The notes under the pieces were generated by a model that was not told the origin of the DNA, ran no database searches, and saw only the letters and a program-made list of their open reading frames with translations. A stretch of DNA of 64,000 nucleotides from Hyalella azteca (lineage: Eukaryota > Arthropoda > Malacostraca > Amphipoda > Hyalellidae): the NCBI RefSeq assembly GCF_000764305.2, contig NW_025933291.1:1-64000 (forward strand), read 5' to 3'. The translations under genes and the position numbers were made by a program. Each line of letters begins with the position of its first letter. Position 1 is the first letter of the stretch. This document shows positions 46,272 through 56,647 of this stretch, piece after piece.

Positions 46272-46426
46272 CTAGACTTTGTTTCTTGTAGGGAATCGAC
46301 CTTAGAAGAGGCCAGTCCCAATCATTGCCGCTCCTGAGCTCTTAGCTAGTTCACCATAAAGTTAATAATAAAACTTTCATGTGGGTAAAGCTTTTTAATT
46401 AAACCTCGGCACGGAAGATTATCACA
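46272..46426 (+). repeat. 5' LTR, 3' portion (Gmr1-like gypsy element)
   Basis: 155 bp, from CTAGACTTTGTTTCTTGTAG to TTATCACA, identical to 52724-52878 except one base (AGTTAATAA versus AGTTGATAA). It contains AATAAA and ends in CA, just before a primer-binding site. Confidence 0.85.
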
Positions 46427-46428
46427 TA

Positions 46429-46446
46429 TGTGGGCTCGTCCGGGAT
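46429..46446 (+). promoter_or_regulatory. Primer-binding site, tRNA-Pro-like
   Basis: TGTGGGCTCGTCCGGGAT lies 2 bp after the LTR end. It differs at one base from the classical proline tRNA complement used by some retroelements. Confidence 0.7.
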
Positions 46447-46561
46447 TTCAATTAGTTACAGAAATTATTTCCGTTAATCCAAACCTTATGTTTACCAAAA
46501 CCTAAACTGCGATTCAGTTGCTGTAACTTATATTGAACGTGCCGAGGGTTGAGATTCTATA

Positions 46562-48058
46562 ATGGAAGAATTAGATCTATATAACCGCTTCATAGAGCTG
46601 GGGAAAAATTTGAGCTTGTCTGATAGAGCTCTTCTAGACTTTGCTAGCAAGAAAGTCGCAGATGCAATTGAGAGACAGGGGCGGCATTTGGAAAGGGAGG
46701 CTAGAGAGAAAGAGAGACTCCTTGACGATAAGGAGAAAGAACGAAACCGTGAGAGAGCGGGAGCAACATCAGTTGGAGTTGGCCAGACTCAGACCTCAGG
46801 GGCATAATGAGAGTCGTGAAGAAGGCACCAACCGTTCATTGATGAAGCTTGTGTCTTATCGAGATGGCGACGACGTTGAAGTATATTTGGCAACATTTGA
46901 ACTGGTGCGATCTGCGAACAAATGGTCAGATTCAGTCGCTATGTCGGCTCTGCATAATGGGTTTGCGTCATCGAAAGTGATCTCGTTGATTGCATCATTA
47001 CCTGGGAAGACAACGTACGATGAAATGAAGAAACAAATTGTGAAAAGATTTAGCTTCACTGCGTACGATTACCAAAATTCCTTCAGAAATGCTAAGCAGG
47101 GCGAAGAAAATTTTCGCCAATACATTTTGAAGATGTCTAACACGCTGAATCGCTGGTGTCAAGTTATTGAAGTAGAGGAAAGTTTCAACGGAATGAGAGA
47201 ACTGCTACTTAAGGATCAGATCATTCGATCAGCATCGCGTGAACTTGCAGACTATTTAAAAGAGAAGAACATTTTTAAATTACCGTTGGACGAAGTAATA
47301 ACATTGGCAGATAATTTTCAAGCTATCCATCCTCAACCAAAGCGGTCATTTCCTTGTGTTTCTCATCGTGAAAATCTTGCTACCGAAGCAAAGTGCTACA
47401 TTTCTCCTAGTCCGGGTCACATAGCCAGAAACTGCCGCAAGTTATACAATGAAAATAAAACCAAACCAAATACCGCACAGGATGTAAAATTGAGATGCTT
47501 TAACTGCAACCAGCAGGGACACCTTGCACGTAATTGTCAAGAAAGGAGACCAGCTACAGCATCCAGTCGTCGTAGAGACGTGAACCACGTGCAACATTCG
47601 AGCTCAGTCGTAGACGAGTACGTCTCAAAGGGCGAAATTCACCAGATCAACACGATTGAGCATGCTAATGTTGTGGTGGATAATTCTTTGCCGGTAACAT
47701 TTGGAACTGTAAATGGTAAAGAGGTCAAAATATTACGTGATACGGGTGCATCTGTGGCACTGATGCGTAAGGCACTACTAGATTCGAACGACAGTATCTT
47801 GGATAAACGAATTAGACTAAGATTTGCTAATAATTCACATGTGACTGTTGCCGTGGCTAGAGTTAAATTAAATTGTCCATTATATGATGGCAAATTGGAA
47901 GTTGCATTGTTGGAAGACTTACCATTTGATGTATTGTTAGGAAATATTCCGGGTGTGAAGTGTGCTTGTGACATTTCTGCAGGAATTGCGATCCTACGGC
48001 TTGCGTGGTGCAAACTAGAGGGCAGAAACGTACCGAAGGAATACCCGAGAGCATTTTA
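46562..48058 (+). pseudogene. gag: gag plus protease of Gmr1-like Ty3/gypsy element
   Basis: Starts at ATG 46562 (MEELDLYNRFIELGKNLS) with an acidic/basic coiled N-terminus, then a frame change near 46780-46810 into the frame that runs to 48058. A capsid-like region (KLVSYRDGDDVEVYLATFEL) is followed by two zinc knuckles, the first damaged (CYISPSPGHIARNC, second Cys lost) and the second intact (CFNCNQQGHLARNC, about 47497). An aspartic protease follows with DTGASVALM at about 47740 and the LLGN flap-end motif at about 47936. Capsid and protease would package and process the element's RNA. The frame change makes this copy non-functional as read, unless it is programmed or an assembly error. 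Confidence 0.85.
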
Positions 48059-48059
48059 G

Positions 48060-49246
48060 GTAAGCAGAGTAAGATTAAATTCAATTTGGAAACTTTGACT
48101 TGCCAGGAGCTTTGTGCATTGCAAAAAAGAGATGCAACATTGAACTTTGCTTTTAAAAAGGCTGAATTAGCGGTAGACTCTCTCCCAAGGTATTTTATTA
48201 GAGATAGTTTACTCCTCCGTGAATGTTACAAAAGCCAGCAGATACGTGACATAGTTACTCAGCTAGTATTGCCTGTTGATCTTAAAGCTCGTGTAATAAG
48301 GTCGCGCACGACAGTATTTTGGCAGGACATTTGGGGACAAGAAAAACCCAAGATAGAATTCTCAATCATTTTTATTGGCCTGGTATTCAGATATTAGGAG
48401 GTACTGCCAGTCGTGTAGTCTTTGCCAAAAGTTGGATGGTACGAAGCCTACTAGAGCTCCGTTAATCTCTGTCCCTGTAATAGGTAAACCATTTCAACGT
48501 GTGGCAATAGATATTGTAGGACCGCTTAGTAAATCGAGGAGGAATAACAGATTTGTCCTTGTAGCTATTGACTTAGCGACGAAAAATCCAGATGCGGTAG
48601 CTTTAAAAACCATAGATAGCGATAGAGTTGCCGAGGCATTAATGGAAATTTTTAGTTGAGTAGGATTACCGACTGAAATATTGCATGATCAGGGGACTAA
48701 TTTTATGTCAAAGGTCATGGCTAAATTTAATTCTTTGCTTCAAATTAAGCGAGTCACAACAACGCCTTACAACCCTAGTTGTAATGGTACCTGCGAAGCC
48801 ATCAACAAAGTTTTGAAGAAAATGTTGAGGAAAATAGCTAATAAGGATCCCATGAACTGGGATAGATATTTAAATCCATTGCTTTTTGCCTACAGGGAAG
48901 TGCCACAGAGCAGCACAGGCTTTTCTCCCTTTGAACTTCTTTTTGGTTATGATGTCCGTGGTCCTTTGTTTTTAATTAAGGAAAAATTTCTCACTAGAAT
49001 TGAAGATGATGAGCAGATTCCTGTAACAGAGTATGTCATGAATATAAGACAGAGATTAAAAGAATTATTACAGGCTGCTAACGAAAACGAGACTAGCGAG
49101 AAGGCGAAGCAAAAAGTGTACTATGACAGGCGTAGTAGGGTAAGGAACTTTGAAGTAGGTGATAAATTTCTATTGCTGTTGCCCACTTCTTCCAACAAAT
49201 TACTAGCAGAATGGAAGGGATCGTTCGAAATTGTGAGAGCTCAATA
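48060..49246 (+). pseudogene. Integrase region, upstream of reverse transcriptase
   Basis: 48060-48300 encodes the linker typical before gypsy integrases (LPVDLKARVI). The HHCC zinc region is split by a frame change near 48300-48375; CQSCSLCQK survives at about 48407. The catalytic core follows: AIDIVGPLSKSRRNNRFVLV with the first Asp at about 48510, an in-frame TAG at 48657-48659, then LHDQGTNF with the second Asp at about 48683 and the CEAINK Glu at about 48795. The end, LLPTSSNKLLAEWKGSFEIV, is a GPY/F-like C-terminus continuing in another frame at 49261-49320 (YHVNMLKIF). The sequence is Ty3/gypsy-type in character even though it lies before reverse transcriptase. Confidence 0.85.
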
Positions 49247-49370
49247 AAGTAGACTATGTTGTGCAGCTAGAAGATAGACAAAAAATGTACCATGTCAATA
49301 TGTTGAAAATTTTCAGGGAAAGACCAAAGTGTGCTAATTTTGTATCAACGAATGGGCAGACGAAGACTTT

Positions 49371-50827
49371 TTGGATGAAATCGCTGCATTTCCAGTCTGT
49401 GATGGTAAGAATGAGACTGTGTACAAGTATGCAGATACGATGCTCAACGAGCAGAAAGAATTGATTGGCCGAATGCTCGACACGCATACCGGTGTTTTTA
49501 AGAATATCCCTGGAAGAACAAATTTAATTCACTACGACATAAAGGTTGATCCTAATGTAACACCAATTGCTCAGCGACCATATAAGATACCATTTCATTT
49601 GCGCGATAAAGTCAAGGAAGAGATTGATATGTGGTTGCGTATGGGGATAATTAAACCATCTTGTAGTCCTTGGGCTTCACCTGTGGTCACTGTGGTTAAC
49701 AAGGATAAAAGTTTGCGCATTTGTGTTGACTACAGGAAGCTTAATAAATATGTAATGGTAGATCCGTATCCCATGCCAATCTTGGATTCTGTGCTGAATA
49801 ATTTAGGAAAAGCCCGATTCATTACGAAGTTAGATTTAACCAAAGCATTCTTTCAAATTCCATTAACCGAAAATTCATCGAAATACACTTCATTTGTTTT
49901 GGACTGTGGTCAATATGAATTCTGTGTGGTGCCATTTGGGATAAAATTTGCTAGTGCAGTGTGTAACAGGATTATTAGAGGACTTGTTGGAGACTTACCG
50001 TTCGTAGATTCATTTGTCGATGACATAGTTATTTTCAGTGAGACGTTTGATGAACATGTACAGAACGTAGATCTGGTTCGGTCGAAATTTTCTGAGGCTG
50101 GACTAACTATTAATTTAAGCAAATGTTTGTTTGGGGCAACTAAAACTAAGTTTCTAGGATTTATTGTGGGAGAAGGTGAAGTATCGGCGGATCCTTCCAA
50201 ACTTGAAGCCGTCAACGGATTCCCGCGCGTCAGACCCAGGAATTCATTCCCAAGACCCAGGAACAAAAAGGACATGCGTTCATTCCTCGGACTGGTACAA
50301 TTTTGTCACAGATTTGTGCCGAAACTTTCCATTATGTGTGCGCCGTTGTTCGATACTCTACGTAAATGTTGTCCAGATGTCATTCATTGGACTCCAGAAA
50401 ACTTGTTGTGTTTTGAGAGAGTAAAGAGGGCAGTAGTAGAAGGAAGTGTATAGTCAATTCCGAAGCCTGATGGTAAATTTGTATTGCAAACCGATGCCTG
50501 TGATGTTGGGATTTCTGCGGTGTTGTCACAGATTAATGATGAGGTAGAGAAACCAGTATTTTTTTTAGTAGGAAGTTGCATGACAATGAAGTGAAGTTTG
50601 CCACTATTGAGAAAGAATGTTTAGCTATTTTAGTAGGAATTAATAAGTTCAAAGATTATTTGTACGGAGCGCCATTCTTGATCAGAACTGATCCCGCACC
50701 ACTACAGTGGCTGAACGAGAATAAAAATGTTTCTAGGAGAAGAATGCGCTGGGCATTATCGCTACAGCCGTTTGAATTTGACATTGATTACGTTGTTGGA
50801 AAAAGCATTTTCCACATGCTTCATTAA
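49371..50827 (+). pseudogene. pol: Reverse transcriptase and RNase H of the same element
   Basis: The 49371-50453 frame has the gypsy RT order: LRMGIIKPSCSPWASPVVTV, VDYRKLNKYVMVDPYPMP, TKLDLTKAFFQIPL, VPFGIKFASA, and the catalytic FVDDIVIF at about 50012. It then has LGFIVGEGEVSADPSK and the connection region with RSFLGLVQFCHRFVPKLSIM. A TAG at 50451-50453 and a frame change near 50560 break the RNase H domain; TDACDVGISAVLSQ precedes the break and KFATIEKECLAI with RTDPAPLQWLNE follows. The polyprotein ends at 50827 (KSIFHMLH). RNase H is last, so the order is gag-PR-IN-RT-RH, which defines Gmr1-like elements. An extra duplicated RPRN-type stretch at about 50225-50265 looks like a small insertion. 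Confidence 0.88.
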
Positions 50828-50876
50828 GCTTAAATATCTGGACTTGTTTTGTGTTGTAAAATTAGTAAACGGAAAC

Positions 50877-51222
50877 TGTTGGTTGTTGGGCGGATAGCCG
50901 GAGAGTCAGTTGGAGGAGACACGTGGCGCCGAATACACAGATTACTATAGCTTCCTGATACGCTAGCCCTTTTACGTGTCCAGTGTCCGAACTATTTAAT
51001 CAATAAGCTGCATAGTCCTTAATGAACTTCTGTTATACCGATTTGTGATTAATACTGTTAACCTACTTTGTGAATAAAGTTATTGAACTTAAACGTCTAC
51101 AAGTGCCCTTATTAAATTCGTAATTATAGAATCAACAGTTAAACAACGCTATGTACTAAAGAACGATCACTATAGGCCTATATGCGGTGCCTCAGCTGAT
51201 GCGGCAGCTGACAGGCCCGACA
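50877..51222 (+). repeat. LTR of a BEL/Pao-type element
   Basis: Starts TGTTGGTTGTTGGGCGG and ends GGCCCGACA, a TG...CA pair with short inverted ends. It contains AATAAAG at about 51075. A primer-binding-like TGGTGCCGTGAC (51228-51239) follows a few bases later, and the whole TATTTTGGTGC.GTGAC unit is repeated once. Confidence 0.65.
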
Positions 51223-51352
51223 TATTTTGGTGCCGTGACATATTTTGGTGCAGTGACTCTAGTGTAAATTAGTGATGTGATTTTCAGTAGTGAATTTTCA
51301 CTGTTCCCTTTACCACGTTTTACCGACTGCTTAGAACCCAATAGTGCGCATC

Positions 51353-51670
51353 ATGGCTGAAGCTGTAGGAATTTCGGACAAGACACTTTTGAACGAGAGA
51401 AGAGATTCTTCTGCAGAGGAGGAAGAGGCCATAAGGAAAAACGTGGAATACATAAATGAATTTATTACTAACTGTGAGAGCAGAAGAGGCAAGATTACAC
51501 CTCAGCTAGAAATAGAACTAAAAAAGCTTAAAGAACGTTTCAACAATATTGGTCAAACCGATCAGGGAAACGCAGACAACAATCTGGATGAACAAGCTAA
51601 GGGCGCACACGTCCAATTTATGTCGTGGCGCACACGTCGCCGCAGTCTGTACGTGGCTACCACTTCATAA
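51353..51670 (+). pseudogene. BEL/Pao-type gag N-terminal fragment
   Basis: Begins MAEAVGISDKTLLNERRDSS, 113 bp after the primer-binding-like site, and continues with a charged helical region (KITPQLEIELKKLKERFNNI). It breaks off at 51670 with unrelated Arg-rich residues; no protease or pol follows. Position behind an LTR and composition fit BEL gag; I cannot confirm this without a search. Confidence 0.5.
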
Positions 51671-52083
51671 AAGCCTTGTGTGATCGTCTAGTTCGGTAGT
51701 ACACTTTGTTGCGGAGGATAAAAACAAGACAGTAATTTTCGCCGTTAAATTCATAGACTTTACACTGTGTACATGCGACTTCCACCAACGGCTTCCACTA
51801 ACTTACTAATTTGCATGATCAGTTAAATTTGTTAATTTCTAAAGGCCAAATATTTCAGTATTTACACGTATACACCTGCCAATTCAGAGTCCTTTTCCCA
51901 TTAAAGGATGTCTCCCATTTTTTGGATCAGAAAATTAACAAAACTAGAATATGTCAGCCTTAACCAAGAACTAGCTTCTTCAGCACCACCTTCACGAAAA
52001 CTTTCCCAAAATGACTAACTAGTTTTATATACTACCATGTGTACATAGCAACGTAGTACAGTATAGTATTGCCGTACTTTGTA
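51671..52083. other. Unassigned, retroelement debris
   Basis: No frame or repeat recognised. A GCACACGTC motif occurs twice just upstream (51604 and 51631). Confidence 0.35.
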
Positions 52084-52569
52084 CTAGTTACTACTTTGTA
52101 CTGTAACAGTGCATGCCGACATTTCTTTAACTACACGGCAGCCCTTAACGATGCAAGGCTCAGATCTGCACGTAGAGGAGTGATCCAACAGGGACTTGGT
52201 TGCCCAGCATTTCTGTACACCGCAATCTTCCATCATGCATTGTCGGGCGTGGGGTATCAACCATTCAAGCCCGTCCATCTGCGGGCAGAAGTTGCTGCTC
52301 TGCGAGGCACTGCAGGTTGGGGTTGGTTGAGCAGGAGCCTGTGCAGGAGCCGCCTGGAAGGAGTTGGTTGCAGCCCGCTCGAGGGACACCTTTACTTCTC
52401 CAATCTCCGTCTGCATTTCTTCAATGTTGGAGATCAATTTCGGCACCATCGTCATTAATGTCGTTAGCTTTTCGACGTTTACACATAGAGTGTTCAGACT
52501 CTTCTTAATATCCACCAGTTTCTTCTCATTATTCTTCAGCGTTTTCCTAACTTCGGGAAGCATATCCAT
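52084..52569 (-). CDS. Coiled-coil plus TAZ-finger-like open frame
   Basis: Starts ATG 52569 and runs 161 codons. Residues 1-65 are a Lys/Leu/Glu heptad-like coiled coil, followed by an Ala/Pro/Gln linker (AAPAQAPAQPTPTC). The C-terminal 60 residues have two H-x3-C-x4-C-x4-C groups (HARQCMMEDCGVQKC, HSSTCRSEPCIVKGC), the spacing of TAZ zinc fingers as in CBP/p300. The last group lacks the usual following H-x3-C. Its 5' leader shares about 32 bp, in inverse, with the leader of the BEL gag fragment (51294-51326 and 52595-52627), so it may be the first gene of a related element inserted in opposite orientation and not a host gene. Confidence 0.5.
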   Translation of the reverse strand: MDMLPEVRKTLKNNEKKLVDIKKSLNTLCVNVEKLTTLMTMVPKLISNIEEMQTEIGEVKVSLERAATNSFQAAPAQAPAQPTPTCSASQSSNFCPQMDGLEWLIPHARQCMMEDCGVQKCWATKSLLDHSSTCRSEPCIVKGCRVVKEMSACTVTVQSSN

Positions 52570-52723
52570 TTTGGAATCTGAAATCTTGAAAATTGTCAGT
52601 AAAACGTGGTAAAGGGAACAGTGAAAATACTCAATGTAATTTATAGGGACCGCTTGCGTGTATATATAGCTGTTAAGTGTGTGCTAAATATAGCTGTATT
52701 ATTGTATGTGTTATTGTGTGTGA

Positions 52724-52878
52724 CTAGACTTTGTTTCTTGTAGGGAATCGACCTTAGAAGAGGCCAGTCCCAATCATTGCCGCTCCTGAGCTCTTAGCTA
52801 GTTCACCATAAAGTTGATAATAAAACTTTCATGTGGGTAAAGCTTTTTAATTAAACCTCGGCACGGAAGATTATCACA
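52724..52878 (+). repeat. 3' LTR fragment of the Gmr1-like element
   Basis: 155 bp matching 46272-46426 with one difference. The upstream part of the LTR is missing, replaced abruptly by unrelated sequence at 52723. Confidence 0.85.
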
Positions 52879-53179
52879 GAAGGGAAGTGATAAAAGCATG
52901 CATCCAAAAGTAAACAAATAACTCGGCAAGGTTTCTGCACAACAAAATAAAAACCTCCGCAGAAGACAAGAAAAATATGGCGCAAAACCAAGAACAATGG
53001 GAACAGATAAGACCGCGGAAAACTTAAATAGAAGTGTTGTTTATTTGTTTATTAAAAATGTGCTTATAATAGAAGGGAACATTCAAAGTAGCTTTTTCGA
53101 GCGCTGCGCCTCTTTCTTATATAGGCAGAGTAAGCTCTACTTCTTAAGAAGTTTCAAGTATCCAGGTTGGGAATTTTTC

Positions 53180-55105
53180 CTAACATTCAGAACTTTCTAA
53201 ATTAAACTCGAAAGTTCTCCCAAACCTTGAAATTTATTAGCTTCAATGCGGCAAAAATACCGTTATAATTGAATATCAGATCTGGCGTTTCCAAAATAGA
53301 ATTAGTATTCATAAATTTTCACAAAATTATCCAAAAACCAAACCTTGAAATTTATTCGCTTTAAAGCGGCAAAAGGTTTGTTATAATTTCAGGAGCATCA
53401 CAGCCGTTTCTAAAATAAATATAGAATTCATAACTTTTCAAATTCAATTCGAAAGTTCTCCCAAAGCTAGCAATTCATTCACTTTAAAAGGGCAAAAAGT
53501 CTGTTATAATTTCGGGAATATGTGTTCAATGGATTCTAAAATATAAATAGTATTTAGAACATTTTAATTTTGACTTAAAAGTTCTCCCACACCTAGAAAT
53601 TTGATCACTTTGAAGCGGCAAAAAGACAGTTATAATGATCCGAGTATCAGTTCAGCCGTTTCTAAAATGGAATTAATATTCATAACTTTTCAAATTCAAC
53701 CCGAAAGTCCTCGAAACCTGAAAATTTATTCATTTCAGAGCGACAAAAAATCTGTTAAAATTTCAGGAGTATCAATTCTGCCGTTTCTAAGACAGAATTC
53801 GTAGTCATAATATTTCAAATTATACTCGGAAATTCTCCTAAAATTAGAAATTTATTCACTTTGAGGCAGCAAAAAGTCTATTATAATTTCAGAAGTATCA
53901 GTTCAGCCGTTTCTAATACCGTATAGAATTAGTATTCAAAACTTTTTAAATTCAACTCGAAAGTTCTCTCAACCTAGCAATTAATTCATTTTGAAACGGG
54001 AGCATCAGTTCAGCAATTCCTAAAATATAATTAGTATTCAGAACATTCTAAATTTGACTCGAAAATTCTCCCAAACCTATCAATATATTCACTTTAAAGC
54101 GTCACAAGTCTATTACAATTGCAGGACTATATATCAGTTAAACCAGTGGTTCCCAAAGTGGGCGATATCGCCCACTTTGGAAAAGGGCAGTGAGGAAGAA
54201 AGGGGCAGTAGGGTAGCGGCAGTCCGCGAAATCGAAGTCAGAAGTTCGTACGTTTGTTTGACGATTTGTACACAACACGTGTAGAACATGACTCCGAATC
54301 GAATAAATTTTCACGAGCTAAAAATCACCGTTTGGTAGTTAGGAATTTATATTCAAAATTTCGTTCGAATCTGTTCAGTAGTTTAGAAGTAATTCTTCGA
54401 TCACTACAATTTCGGCCCGTATCGCCATATAACTCCCGAATGAAGGTGAAATTTAAAATTTTTTCGCGAGCTAAACATAACAGTTAGGTCCTAATGAATA
54501 CGTACTCCAAGTTTTATCGAGCTGCGTTAATTAGTTTGGGAGATATTCCTTGGTCACTGAATTTGGAGATTGGCCGTGAGACCGGCTGCGAGACCGGCCA
54601 CGAGCCCGGCCGTAAATTTGTCCGAGCCTTCTTGAATTTCTAGTGCTGAAACAGTTGAAACTGTAAAAAAATTATATTGGTTTACTAAATGAGGTTCTAT
54701 TTGTGAAATACAAATTTGTGTTTAACCTTTCTCTATTAAAGTTGCAGCATACGAAATATGGAGAAAGAGGCGTTTGTTTTTATACGTGTCTGTCGGGGGG
54801 GGGGGGGGGGCTCGAGATTCATTGGGGAGCCAAAGGGGGCGCCACGCTTAAAAGGTTTGGGAACCACTGAGTTAAGCAGTTCCTAAAAAAATTAGTATTC
54901 ATAACTTTTAAAATTAAACTCGAAAGTTCTCCCAAACCTAGAAACTCTTTCACTTTAAAAAGGCAAAAAGTCTGTTATAATTTCAGAAGTAATAGTTCAG
55001 CAGTTTCTAAAATAGAATTAGTAATTAGTATACAGAAAATTTTAAATTTGACTCGAAAGTTCTCCCAAATCTATAAATTTATTCACTTTAAAGGCTTCAA
55101 CACCT
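53180..55105. repeat. Degenerate tandem repeat, unit about 120-130 bp
   Basis: Units contain AACTCGAAAGTTCTCCCAAA, CTAGAAATTTATTCACTTTA and AGTCTGTTATAATTTCAG. About nine units precede the hAT insertion (54144-54869) and two follow it. AT-rich and non-coding. Confidence 0.85.
54144..54869. mobile_element. Non-autonomous hAT element
   Basis: Termini CAGTGGTTCCCAAA and TTTGGGAACCACTG are perfect inverted repeats. An 8-bp target duplication is visible (AGTTAAAC at 54136-54143, AGTTAAGC at 54870-54877, one mismatch). The interior has no transposase and includes a run of G at about 54796-54810. Confidence 0.88.
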
Positions 55106-55229
55106 CTTCAATCAATGCACTAACTTGTGCGCCATTCATACCTTAAACATTACCCTTTAATTATATTATATACATATAAATGAAGAATCCTACTGCACCC
55201 TGCTTTCCTCTACGCATTACCACATACAT

Positions 55230-55365
55230 ACAAATGAATGGCTCATATTGTCCAAATAGTCATACACTTTCTGCACGTGGTACTGATATGTAGGCCATTT
55301 TGCGGAGTTAAAATGGTTAAGGATGACCCACGATACTGCACAAATCTCTCATTTCTTGGAATAGA
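55230..55365. mobile_element. MITE family A, copy
   Basis: Left TGGCTCATATTGTCCAAATA, centre GGATGACCCACG, right ACAAATCTCTCATTTCTTGG. Confidence 0.6.
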
Positions 55366-55745
55366 ATAACATTTTCTTAAATTATATATAATATTGAATA
55401 TAATAAAAAACATGTATACATTCACTTACGTCCCCATTCATTGTAGGTGCTTGTGACCCCAAAAGACCAAACTAATATTGACCAACTTATTTATAAAACA
55501 GTACGTGCTCCCCTATCGAAGTTTTTAGACCTGTCAGCCGCTGGCACACGGACGCCCGAAGCGCGACTGGCGGTGTAAATCAGCGGCTCTATATATGTCC
55601 GCTTTAGGTTCCAGTTGCCGGAGCGAAATAAGCGCCGAAATAGAATCTTATAAAATTCCTGTCGAGCTTGGGGCGATCGTGGGGAGCTCGTTTTTGGTAC
55701 CTGATACGTTCGGGAGAGACACGGCCGACCCTAACAAGCGTCCAA

Positions 55746-55800
55746 AAAACGCCCCCTCCCTGCCCCCCTATTGGGAGGCAGGGAGGGGGCGCTTTTTTTC
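55746..55800. repeat. GC-rich perfect hairpin
   Basis: Arms CGCCCCCTCCCTGCC and GGCAGGGAGGGGGCG, separated by about 12 nt and flanked by A-run and T-run, pair over 15 bp and more. It sits in a GC-rich island (55500-55800) with no assigned gene. Confidence 0.8.
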
Positions 55801-55869
55801 TAAATTCGCCAGCACCGCATACTCTCATATTCAACGATTACAAACATCCTTTCACGTTCACAACAAATG

Positions 55870-56647
55870 ACATATTTTCTGTAATGTTGGATTATCTACG
55901 CAGCCAATGAGCCGGAATATCCAGGCAATTACGGCTCAGTTCTTAACATTAAATCTAGAACAAGTTGTAAATGGAAATAATTGTCTACTTTCCCAACTTA
56001 CTAACCTACAAAAATACGATCGATCATTATAATCAGGAAGAATAGATAAAATGAAATAGTTTATTTATTCAACTAGTGTTTATTGGCAATCTTTTCGTAC
56101 TTCTTCATAAAAGTACGTAAACGACAATTCAGCACCAATAATAACAAATCAGTACACCATTTAGGTCAATATCAAAACTAATCAACTCCACTCTCCAACA
56201 GTTGAACAACAAGAGGTTGACCTGGATTTAAAATAAAATTGCATCGACTTATAAAATTAAAGGTATGCTTCCATGATGATTGAACGAATGGAAAGATCGT
56301 CACTCTTAGCAGTCATCAAGATCAAGAACCCAGCACAAAGCCTAGTAAAATACACTGATAAAATAAAAGGCACTATTAATATTTTCACTTTTGGATGCAC
56401 TATATATCAAAAGAGATTTCCTACAGAATAAACGTGATACTTAATTTTCCGTTGTTTTAAAGAATCAGAAGGTTGTCACATTATGCACTTACTACCTTGA
56501 CAGTTCAACAACTCGTAAAAAAGCGCAGCAAACCTAGAGAAATTTGGAAAAATAATTTTCCGCCGAGTCGTTCAGACTAGAAAAAAATGGCAACTCCTTT
56601 GAGGAAATTATATGACCGTGGTTGACTGTCACAAATAACGGCCTGAA
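55870..56647. other. 3' flank of the five-exon gene
   Basis: AT-rich, no gene. AATAAA-type signals occur (for example TTTATTTATT on the plus strand at 56060, AAATAAATAAA on the minus strand), but none can be tied to transcript end. Confidence 0.4.

Noticed and set aside
46562..50827. Ty1/copia assignment because integrase precedes reverse transcriptase
   Set aside because: RT, RNase H and integrase motifs are gypsy-like; Gmr1-type order explains the arrangement better.
55595..55910. Overlapping frames in the GC-rich island
   Set aside because: Both strands are open because of composition, and they run through the hairpin; no recognised product.
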